This document shows positions 1-6,154 of a stretch of 7,723 nucleotides of DNA, piece after piece. Source of the stretch: an uncultured Saprospiraceae bacterium. GTDB lineage: Bacteria; Bacteroidota; Bacteroidia; Chitinophagales; Saprospiraceae. The position numbers and the translations under genes were made by a program. The stretch spans positions 1-7,723 of the forward strand of contig CALLAG010000365.1 in the NCBI GenBank assembly GCA_938002705.1, read 5' to 3'. Each line of letters starts with the position of its first letter. Positions within the stretch are counted from its first letter, which is position 1. The notes beneath the pieces are model-generated. The model had not been told where the DNA came from. It searched no databases and worked only from the letters and a program-made list of their open reading frames with translations.

Positions 1-146
1 TTTCCTCTCAGTTCTGGATTGTCACGCTGCTCTACAGATGCATAGAATGCATCCATGTCTATATGTATGATCTTACGTTGAGCTATGTGATCTGGTATAT
101 TGATGATGTTATAACTTGTAAAGTTTGTATAAGAATGTAAATACAA
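1..146 (-). CDS. dinB: DNA polymerase IV (Y-family translesion polymerase), N-terminal part, cut by window edge
   Basis: Reading the minus strand inward gives RKIIHIDMDAFYASVEQ followed by RDNPELRGK, the hallmark N-terminus of DinB/Pol IV, which copies past DNA lesions with low fidelity. The first Asp of HIDMD is the expected catalytic metal ligand, and the Tyr of FYA is the expected steric gate. Only the first palm strand and helix are inside the window. The start is uncertain. The frame is open back to a TAG at 174-176. The only conventional start upstream of the conserved block is TTG at 144-146, which would add about 26 unconserved residues. The ATG at 54-56 lies after the catalytic Asp and is too late. 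An ATA at 84-86 sits where family members normally begin (xAQRKIIHID). I list the TTG start for want of a better one. It is divergent from the hicAB locus. Confidence 0.88.
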   Translation of the reverse strand, partial: MYLHSYTNFTSYNIINIPDHIAQRKIIHIDMDAFYASVEQRDNPELRG

Positions 147-283
147 TATAGAGAAATAGTAAGGATGAACAAGCTATACTTCAGAGATGATTTAACTCAA
201 TGATCTGTGTAGATTAAGTATATACTAAACATAGCAGTCAAGAATAACTTGCAGAAAAGTAAATAATAATATACTTTTAATAT
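147..283. promoter_or_regulatory. Divergent dinB / hicAB intergenic region with TATACT-containing inverted repeats (candidate HicB operators)
   Basis: This region must carry the control signals of both flanking genes. It contains a perfect palindrome, AGTATATACT at 217-226, which extends to 214-229 with one mismatch. A second inverted repeat has arms AAAAGTA (255-261) and TACTTTT (272-278) around a 10-nt spacer and lies just before the hicA GTG. The hexamer TATACT occurs at 175-180, 221-226 and 270-275, so the two repeats and one extra half-site share a core at about 46-49 bp intervals. HicB antitoxins with a DNA-binding C-terminus are known to repress their own promoters from palindromes upstream of hicA, so an operator role is a reasonable inference. 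The high AT content makes chance repeats possible. No convincing Bacteroidota -33/-7 pair was found. Confidence 0.35.
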
Positions 284-472
284 GTGAAATGTTCTGAGTT
301 TTATAGACTTCTAAAGAAAGATGGCTGGTATGCAGTTAGCCAAAAAGGATCTCATGTTAAATTAAAACACCTTTCGAAAAGAGGAATAATTATATTTCCT
401 AATCATGGAAGTTAGGAGCTCGGTAAAGGACTGGAACTGAGATTAAGAAAAGATGCTCAACTAAAGAAATAA
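284..472 (+). pseudogene. hicA: HicA-family mRNA interferase toxin, disrupted by an in-frame TAG stop
   Basis: From GTG at 284 the frame reads VKCSEFYRLLKKDGWYAVSQ, then KGSHVKLKH and IIIFPNHGS. It hits TAG at 413-415 and continues as ELGKGLELRLRKDAQLKK to TAA at 470-472. Both halves match the small (about 60 aa) HicA toxin family, an RNA-cleaving double-stranded-RNA-binding-like fold. The KGSH histidine (residue 24) is the expected catalytic residue. Repaired, the protein would be 62 residues; as written it stops at 43 and loses the C-terminal helix. Family members usually read HGSKE here, so one AAG to TAG change explains the stop. No frameshift is present. An in-frame TAA at 278-280 excludes an earlier start, and the ATG at 282-284 is in another frame. 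The final TAA overlaps the hicB ATG by one base, the normal hicAB layout. A sequencing error cannot be excluded. Confidence 0.82.
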
Positions 473-855
473 TGAAAATTAAAAAATATAAATTTATAAT
501 AGAGAAAACAAAGACTGGGTATTCAGCATACGAGTCTGCAAATCCTATTTTTACCTCAGGTAAGACGATGCTTGAGTTACAGAATAATGCTGTGGAATCA
601 ACAAATTTATTCATAGAAGATACTGGAAACTTAGTTAAGCTAAGTCACTTAGAGTTTGAAATAGATTTTAAACAATTTTTCGAATATTATAAAATCATTA
701 ATGCGAAGCATTTGGCACTTAGGATCGGTATGAATGAGTCCTTGCTATCGCAATACATTACTGGTAAGAAGAAGCCTTCCAAGAAGCAAGTCAATAGAAT
801 AGTAGATGGTCTACACGATATAGGCAAGGAACTAATGGAATTGACTTTGGTGTAA
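472..855 (+). CDS. hicB: HicB-family antitoxin with C-terminal helix-turn-helix
   Basis: The 127-residue protein has the two-part build of Bacteroidota HicB antitoxins. Residues 1-50 form a partial RNase-H-like HicB fold (KYKFIIEKTKTGYSAY, then a TSGKTMLEL segment where family members carry a GDTxEEA-like helix start). Residues about 64-127 form a Cro/Xre-type helix-turn-helix, with the recognition region near 78-103 (LALRIGMNESLLSQYITG followed by KKKPSKKQ). The N-terminal part should bind and neutralise HicA; the C-terminal part should bind the operator and repress the operon. Its ATG overlaps the hicA stop (TAATG), suggesting translational coupling. The TAG inside hicA now stops ribosomes 56 bases upstream, so coupling should be weakened. 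The frame is intact and shows no decay, which suggests either recent toxin loss or retention as a regulator. Confidence 0.87.
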   Translation: MKIKKYKFIIEKTKTGYSAYESANPIFTSGKTMLELQNNAVESTNLFIEDTGNLVKLSHLEFEIDFKQFFEYYKIINAKHLALRIGMNESLLSQYITGKKKPSKKQVNRIVDGLHDIGKELMELTLV

Positions 856-898
856 GTATAATATCACTCATGTATTAACCTATATTCCGTTTTCTCAA

Positions 899-921
899 TC
901 CAAGGGAACATGTTTCCTGGA
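899..921. terminator. Small stem-loop between convergent genes, possible weak bidirectional terminator
   Basis: TCCA(A)GGGAA and TTTCCTGGA pair around a CATG loop, giving nine base pairs with one bulged A and one G-T wobble. It lies between the hicB stop (855) and the stop of the polyferredoxin gene (936), where a shared terminator would be expected. No T-tract follows on either strand, so intrinsic termination is doubtful. Confidence 0.3.
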
Positions 922-935
922 TATATGATCACTCA

Positions 936-2726
936 CTACTTTGCATTGATCAGATCTTCGATATGCACATTTCTCACCTCCTCGGCACGCTCTCCGATAT
1001 CAGTTGATCCATTCTCAAGACGAAGGACACCTCTCGGGCATACAGCAGCACATACACCACAACCGACACAAGATGATCTCACGATATCCTGACCACGCTG
1101 AGCATAATGTCTTACATCGATACCCATCTCACAGTGTGTAGAGCAGTTACCACATGAGATACACTGACCACCGTTAGTTGTGATACGGAATCTGGATTTA
1201 AATTTCTGAACGAGACCTAAGTAGCCTGCAAGAGGACAACCAAAGCGACACCAAGTTCTGTTACCCATAAGAGGGTAGAATCCTGTTCCTATCACACCTG
1301 CAAATGCGGACCCGATTAAGAAGCCATACCATTGTCTTATGTTATTACTATCTAAGAATAATACACGAGTACTTCCTGTAAAAAAGTGATACAGAACCAT
1401 AGCCGTCATTATGACTGCAAATACCAATACGCCGTGTATAATATATCTCTCATACTTCCATGCTCTGATACTCTTATCAGATAATTGTCTGAATGGATCT
1501 CCCATAGTCTCAGCCAGTCCACCACATCCACATACCCATGAGCAATACCATCTCTTACCGTAGAAATATGTGATTATTGGCACGCCTAATACGATCAGGG
1601 CAATACCCCATACTAACATGAAAATACCTAAGCCTCCGCTCTCGATGAGGTTGTTGATATTCCAGTCAAAAAAGAAAGTATAGTTTAATGGCCATATGTT
1701 TTTGAAGTCATAGTAAGGATAATTTAATCTTGTCAATATCTCAGGGAGTAAGAAGGCGATACATGTCTGAAAAAACATAACGGAAGCCGTACGTACTCTT
1801 TGGTACTTATTGTGCCTATACTTGGACATCATTCTGATACCCATCACAATGACGATCACTGTGTACATAAGTCCATATAGGAACCACTGACTTGCATCAT
1901 TGCCACTAAGCATATGACTGACAGGATCTACTATCGTTGTCCAGTTAGTGATATATTCTGGCATCCAGTAGAGTAGAATGTAGAACCCAATTAAATAAAA
2001 TCCTGCAAAGAATCCTATCCATCCTGTAATAGGAACGGATGCCGATCTTGGTGGTCCAGTTTCTTTTTTCTTCTCGTGTAAGAAGACAAGTAGTGTAATC
2101 AAACCTGCAACTATAGCGGTCACTAACGGCCAGAAGATAGCACCATTCATATATTTAAATCCATATATCAGTACGCCTATTATAGTAGCCATCAGAATAC
2201 CTACCCTAGGTGTAAATGTCAATCCTCTCGTAAGTGCAGAATGATAGATGTTATCATTCTTGATACCCGGTAAGGCTCTAAATTTAGGTAATATAAATAA
2301 GAGTCCTCCTATAATACCTAATCCGAAAGTTAAGAACAGAAACAACAATGGATTATTGCTGACTGGTCCATCACCCGTTGCTTTTAGCGTGTTGATAGTA
2401 TAATCTTTCATTACCCAATCTCCCATCTTGTAATCCCACTCTGATACGTCTGCTGGTGGGTTAGACTTATATGAGGATTCTAAGCTGGCTTGGGTATTAT
2501 TAAGTATAGATTTGAAGTCGCCGATGAAGGCAATGTTGTTGCTATATTTTTTGTCAAGGGCACCTGTCTTTTCTGCTTCTTCTATAATAGCGTTACGATG
2601 CACATCATTTGTGATATGACTCAATCCATCTGAGCTTAAGGTATAAGAGTTAAGTCCTAATACTGCTGTGAATATGATTAAGGATAATAGAAATAGACCT
2701 ATCCCAATTTTTTGAATGTTATTCAT
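936..2726 (-). CDS. Ten-helix membrane polyferredoxin (NapH/NosR/CcoG-like 4Fe-4S protein)
   Basis: This 596-residue protein likely moves electrons through or along the inner membrane. Hydrophobic segments lie near residues 8-26, 127-147, 172-190, 196-216, 235-255, 280-298, 313-331, 364-388, 428-448 and 465-485. Basic loops (HEKKK, SKYRHNKYQRVR, GKR) alternate so that both ends face the cytoplasm. Residues 27-126 would be a periplasmic domain of unknown type. The cluster motifs are YCSWVCGCGG (C395, C399, C401), WCRFGCPLAG (C493, C497), CISCGNCSTHCEMG (C522, C525, C528, C532) and CVGCGVCAAVCPRG (C553, C556, C559, C563). The last two form a cytoplasmic two-cluster ferredoxin domain. The paired Cys motifs at the ends of helices 8 and 10 are typical of NapH/NosR/CcoG proteins. 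No FMN-attachment motif of NosR was seen. The first membrane motif has CG where relatives often have CP. It follows the flavoprotein gene by 69 bp, so the two probably form an operon. The physiological partner is unknown. Confidence 0.85.
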   Translation of the reverse strand: MNNIQKIGIGLFLLSLIIFTAVLGLNSYTLSSDGLSHITNDVHRNAIIEEAEKTGALDKKYSNNIAFIGDFKSILNNTQASLESSYKSNPPADVSEWDYKMGDWVMKDYTINTLKATGDGPVSNNPLLFLFLTFGLGIIGGLLFILPKFRALPGIKNDNIYHSALTRGLTFTPRVGILMATIIGVLIYGFKYMNGAIFWPLVTAIVAGLITLLVFLHEKKKETGPPRSASVPITGWIGFFAGFYLIGFYILLYWMPEYITNWTTIVDPVSHMLSGNDASQWFLYGLMYTVIVIVMGIRMMSKYRHNKYQRVRTASVMFFQTCIAFLLPEILTRLNYPYYDFKNIWPLNYTFFFDWNINNLIESGGLGIFMLVWGIALIVLGVPIITYFYGKRWYCSWVCGCGGLAETMGDPFRQLSDKSIRAWKYERYIIHGVLVFAVIMTAMVLYHFFTGSTRVLFLDSNNIRQWYGFLIGSAFAGVIGTGFYPLMGNRTWCRFGCPLAGYLGLVQKFKSRFRITTNGGQCISCGNCSTHCEMGIDVRHYAQRGQDIVRSSCVGCGVCAAVCPRGVLRLENGSTDIGERAEEVRNVHIEDLINAK

Positions 2727-2755
2727 AAGTTTTTATGGTTGTAAGTTTCTGAATG

Positions 2756-2784
2756 TCTACAGACGATAATTACTATACTGTAGA
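2756..2784. repeat. Inverted repeat in the gap between the two redox genes
   Basis: Perfect 7-bp arms TCTACAG (2756-2762) and CTGTAGA (2778-2784) flank a 15-nt AT-rich spacer. On the minus-strand transcript it lies between the flavoprotein stop (2796) and the polyferredoxin ATG (2726), about 30 bases before that ATG. It could be an mRNA hairpin affecting stability or translation of the second gene, or a binding site for an internal promoter. Chance occurrence is possible at this length. Confidence 0.3.
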
Positions 2785-2795
2785 TATTTCATATT

Positions 2796-4136
2796 CTATG
2801 CTTTTAGAAATTTAAGGACTTGATCTAATTTTCTTTTCCTTTTCAATTTTAAGTTTGCTCCTGTCTGCTTGTTATAAGCATCGACAAAATCTTGCTCATG
2901 TTGCTTATAGAATTCTGGATCAAAATTCGCTAAGGAAAGATCTTCAATGACTTTTTCTAAATGTGTTTTTTCTTTAAGCCATTTTTCACACACTTCGTGA
3001 CGGAATCTGATACCCATGACATTGAATCCTAATATAGTCTTGTCATTGACATCATAGACTAATCTTATGGCCTTAGTTCCGTCAGGATGTTCCCAGTAGA
3101 AAGTCGCATGATGCTCTGGAGGCTTAGCAAGTACATCACCATAGACCTGGTATTCTATGTCTAAGAACTTAGCGGAGTTAAACCAGATTCCTGGATCATA
3201 AGCTACTTCTCTACCACATACATTATAGGCGGCGACTTCTCCCATCATTCTGCCTGTATACCAGATGGCCTCTATAGGGCGCCTTCCTGGCATAGGCTCT
3301 GATATCTGAGCACAATCTCCTATGGCATAGACGCCTGGCATATTAGTCTCTAAGTGATTATTGACACTGATGCCTCTTTCTATTTTTAATCCTGTATCTT
3401 TTAGGAATGCAACATTAGGGCTTACGCCTGCTGTTAAGCCTACATAACCACATTCTATTCTTTCTCCTGTTTCTTTTATAATGACGGCACAAGCTTTGCC
3501 ATTACCGTCATCTACGATCTCTCCCAGATTGACACCGATTCTAAGATCAATGTGGTGATCGTATATATGGCGAGTAATCATCGCTGATTCTTCTTTTGGT
3601 AATATGTTGTTCCAGTAGCTTTCTTCTCTGATAAGAATGGTGACTGGTATATCTCGTGATCTGAACATCTCAGCCATCTCTATGCCTATCAATCCTCCAC
3701 CCACTATGACGGCTCTTTTTAGTCCAGCGCTATGCGCTTCCATATTATCAAGATCTTGCATGGAATATAACCCCGCAACACATTTGAGATCTTGACCAGG
3801 CCAGCCAAATTTATTAGACTTAGATCCGAGTGCTAGGATTAACTTATCATAACTGATGTTATCTCCTGACTTCATCGTCAGACTTTTGTTATCGAAGTCT
3901 ACATGATCGACGTGATCTTTTACTAGATCAATTCTGTTTTTTTTCCAAAAGTAGGGTTCGTACGGTTGTGTATCGACCTTTCTCATGTGCCCCATATAGA
4001 TATACATGAGTGCAGTTCTTGAGAAGAAATATTCTGTCTCTGATGAGATAACTGTGATCTCATGATCACTCAGTTTTCTTGTCCATCGTGCAGCGGATAT
4101 GCCACTGATTCCATTTCCTATGATGACTATTTTCAA
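2796..4136 (-). CDS. FAD/NAD(P)-dependent oxidoreductase (Pyr_redox_2 type)
   Basis: A 446-residue cytoplasmic flavoprotein. Residues 1-12 carry the FAD-binding Rossmann motif (KIVIIGNGISG, G7-x-G9-x-x-G12). A second dinucleotide fold for NAD(P)H is at 142-153 (AVIVGGGLIGIE). The second FAD motif, VYAIGDCA, is at 269-276, with D274 contacting the flavin ribityl chain in relatives. Residues about 315-446 form an extra C-terminal domain ending in a lysine-rich tail. There is no CxxC redox pair, which argues against thioredoxin reductase or lipoamide dehydrogenase. The layout best fits ferredoxin/rubredoxin reductase, NirB-N-terminal or AIF-like enzymes. It probably oxidises NAD(P)H and passes electrons to the membrane polyferredoxin encoded 69 bp downstream. 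The start is TTG (4134-4136); an in-frame TAA four codons upstream leaves no room for an ATG. I cannot tell NADH from NADPH preference. Confidence 0.87.
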   Translation of the reverse strand: MKIVIIGNGISGISAARWTRKLSDHEITVISSETEYFFSRTALMYIYMGHMRKVDTQPYEPYFWKKNRIDLVKDHVDHVDFDNKSLTMKSGDNISYDKLILALGSKSNKFGWPGQDLKCVAGLYSMQDLDNMEAHSAGLKRAVIVGGGLIGIEMAEMFRSRDIPVTILIREESYWNNILPKEESAMITRHIYDHHIDLRIGVNLGEIVDDGNGKACAVIIKETGERIECGYVGLTAGVSPNVAFLKDTGLKIERGISVNNHLETNMPGVYAIGDCAQISEPMPGRRPIEAIWYTGRMMGEVAAYNVCGREVAYDPGIWFNSAKFLDIEYQVYGDVLAKPPEHHATFYWEHPDGTKAIRLVYDVNDKTILGFNVMGIRFRHEVCEKWLKEKTHLEKVIEDLSLANFDPEFYKQHEQDFVDAYNKQTGANLKLKRKRKLDQVLKFLKA

Positions 4137-4195
4137 AATTTCAATTTATGATTGGGTAAATTATCTCTAATAATTTGTTGTATAAGAATTATGAC

Positions 4196-4211
4196 TGTCA
4201 ACTATTTGACA
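4196..4211. promoter_or_regulatory. 16-bp perfect palindrome upstream of the redox operon (candidate operator)
   Basis: TGTCAA-CTAT-TTGACA is a perfect dyad with 6-bp arms and a 4-nt spacer. It is centred about 67 bp before the flavoprotein TTG and about 190 bp before the first T9SS gene, so control of the redox operon is the more likely role. The geometry (short arms, N4 spacer) resembles sites of dimeric HTH regulators. The half-sites point opposite to the FNR consensus TTGAT-N4-ATCAA, so it is not a standard FNR box. No clean TAnnTTTG box was seen on either strand of the 4137-4392 intergenic region. Confidence 0.35.
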
Positions 4212-4392
4212 TTTTATCTTTAATAAAGCTTTTGAGGTCTTCTATAATGGTAATAAGGGTGTGGTAGCATAATTTTTGTCTTAAGTATAGTGCCCTTCCA
4301 TATAGAGTCTAATATACAGTTAAATAGTATTTTATAACTCTATACTCCTTCATATACCTGATATTATTTATAATTAAAATCTATTCTACAAG

Positions 4393-6054
4393 ATGGGAAA
4401 GTTTCTTTTTGTACAGTTACTATGCACTTTATTTATTGTTGACCTCAGTGCACAAATTTTATACTCTAATACATTTGATAATGACCTGAATGGTATGAAG
4501 GTCGTCGATATGGACGGGAATAGTCCCCACCCTAATGTAAGTGAGTTTAATGGGACATGGGCTTCTATGTCAGATAGACGATTTGATGAGTATTCTAGTG
4601 GAGCTGCTATCTCAGGATCGTTCTACAGCCCGAGAGGAGAATCCGATGATTGGTTGATAACACCACAAATTAATATTCCTGGAGGTGCTTTATTGACTTG
4701 GGACGCTATATCTCTTGATGATGATTTTCAGGATGCCTATGAGGTAAGAGTAAGTACAACTGGTGATGATCCAGCAGATTTTACTGATTTATTGTTCAAA
4801 GTAGATAAGCAGTCTTCGGAGCTTACTACGACATCTGTTGTCCTTAATGATTATGCGGGTCAGTCTATATACATCGCCTTTCGTAATATATCTAATGATA
4901 AGTTCTTACTCATCTTAGATAATATATTTGTTAGGTTGCCGTATGAGCGAGATGTATTTGTAAAGTCATTAGATATGGAATTAAACTATGTTGAATCTCA
5001 AGATGCATTTATAACTCTGTCTGAGGAAAAAAGAATAAAAGCACGACTTCTTAATTTCGGTAGTAAAAGGATTACGGACTTAGTTATATCATATACACTT
5101 AATGGACAGAAGATCGAAGAGACGATAACAGGTAATCTAGATTCTGCAGAAGATATGATATTCGAATCAGAGCCTCTAAGTGTCCCAGTCGGTAATGGCC
5201 AAATACTTGATATAGATGTCGTTTCGATTAACGGTCTCTCAGATCAAGATACGTCTAATGATAAGCTATCACTTAAGTATGATGGCATGCCCTTCACGCC
5301 AGGATATGCTTCTAATGATAGCAAGGGTAGAAGCGTAAATACATTTAACCTGTCTAATGAAGGTAAGTCTATCGTTTACTATTTTTTCAGATCGGACTGC
5401 AATGATTGTGAGGACGCTGTTAATAAGCTTAATCAGTACTACTTATCTCAAGGAGCTGGTAATGACAATATAGAAGTGATAGGTGTTACGCTTAATCCTG
5501 ATGATAATAATGCAGCATTAAACAGTCTTGGATGGAGTGCTACATTTCCGTTAATGCAATATATACCTTACAACGATAAATTATATGTCCATTACGCAAA
5601 GAATCATGGACTCTCGACTGACGGTAGTTTGCCATTTATAGTGCAAGTGTGTCCTGATCAGGATAATCCAGCATTCTCTACTATCTCAAGTTCTTATGAG
5701 GGTTTTGATAATGAAGATATCTTCAACGAAGTCTTTAGACCCAGTCATGATGCTTGTCAGGCTACCATATCTGACGTGGAGGATATAGATATAATAGATG
5801 ATATAAGCTTATATCCTAACCCTACTGGTGACCAACAAGTTACCTTATCAATTACTGCAGGCTCTGGAGCAGCTGTTAATGTTGAACTACTTGATATAAT
5901 GGGCCGTGTTATAACTAATTATGGGATTCTGAAACTTAATTCTGGTAAAAATGATACAGTTTTAAATATTGATAATCTTCCTTTAGGTACATATATGCTT
6001 AGACTTCGTAAGGAGCATCAAGTCAATTCACTTAAGTTAGTAGTTACCAAGTAG
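4393..6054 (+). CDS. T9SS cargo: choice-of-anchor J domain plus thioredoxin-like domain
   Basis: A 553-residue secreted protein. A signal peptide (about residues 1-20, cut after DLSA) leads into a choice-of-anchor J / cleaved-adhesin jelly-roll domain at about 22-182, seen from SNTFDND, DDWLITPQINIP (85-96) and the closing LDNIFV. Residues about 186-295 look like a CARDB-type Ig-like domain (RIKARLLNFGS, then LVISYTLNGQ). Residues about 310-450 resemble a thioredoxin/peroxiredoxin fold: strand IVYYFF, then SDCNDCED with C336 and C339 as a CxxC pair, a helix, strand IEVIGVTLN, and SLPFIV with P414 as the likely cis-Pro. C420 and C455 are further cysteines. Residues about 470-553 are a type A T9SS sorting domain beginning LYPNP (473-477) and ending GTYMLRLRK to LKLVVTK. 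The protein should be exported, sorted by its C-terminus and released or anchored at the cell surface. Substrate is unknown. A second cargo gene lies 100 bp downstream. Confidence 0.83.
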   Translation: MGKFLFVQLLCTLFIVDLSAQILYSNTFDNDLNGMKVVDMDGNSPHPNVSEFNGTWASMSDRRFDEYSSGAAISGSFYSPRGESDDWLITPQINIPGGALLTWDAISLDDDFQDAYEVRVSTTGDDPADFTDLLFKVDKQSSELTTTSVVLNDYAGQSIYIAFRNISNDKFLLILDNIFVRLPYERDVFVKSLDMELNYVESQDAFITLSEEKRIKARLLNFGSKRITDLVISYTLNGQKIEETITGNLDSAEDMIFESEPLSVPVGNGQILDIDVVSINGLSDQDTSNDKLSLKYDGMPFTPGYASNDSKGRSVNTFNLSNEGKSIVYYFFRSDCNDCEDAVNKLNQYYLSQGAGNDNIEVIGVTLNPDDNNAALNSLGWSATFPLMQYIPYNDKLYVHYAKNHGLSTDGSLPFIVQVCPDQDNPAFSTISSSYEGFDNEDIFNEVFRPSHDACQATISDVEDIDIIDDISLYPNPTGDQQVTLSITAGSGAAVNVELLDIMGRVITNYGILKLNSGKNDTVLNIDNLPLGTYMLRLRKEHQVNSLKLVVTK

Positions 6055-6130
6055 TTAGACTATCATAAGAAAATATTATATAATGGCGACATTAACGCAT
6101 TCTTAATAGTTAGATATTGTGTTAAAACCG

Positions 6131-6138
6131 TATATTTG
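6131..6138 (+). promoter_or_regulatory. Bacteroidota-type -7 box TATATTTG before the second T9SS gene
   Basis: TATATTTG matches the Bacteroidota primary-sigma -7 consensus TAnnTTTG exactly and lies 16 bp before the ATG at 6155, implying a leader of about 10 nt. No clear TTG/TTTG element is present at the expected 19-21 bp upstream; the nearest TTG (6117-6119) is too close. If real, it would let this gene be transcribed independently of the one upstream. Confidence 0.4.
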
Positions 6139-6154
6139 GACAAATGATTAAGCT

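Noticed and set aside
413..415. TAG in hicA as a recoded codon or alternative genetic code
   Set aside because: TAG is the natural stop of the flavoprotein, the polyferredoxin and both T9SS genes in this window.
399..614. Minus-strand open frame opposite hicA/hicB
   Set aside because: It overlaps well-supported HicA and HicB coding sequence and resembles no family.
910..1092. Plus-strand open frame opposite the 3' end of the polyferredoxin gene
   Set aside because: It is antisense to the conserved ferredoxin motifs; its low-complexity product resembles nothing known.
4205..4234. TTTG...TTTTG as a Bacteroidota promoter for the first T9SS gene
   Set aside because: The downstream element lacks the TA of TAnnTTTG, and it lies about 160 bp before the ATG.
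4393..4455. First T9SS protein as a lipoprotein (Cys11 in the leader)
   Set aside because: QLLCT is not a lipobox, and the hydrophobic segment continues past the Cys to a normal signal peptidase I site after DLSA.
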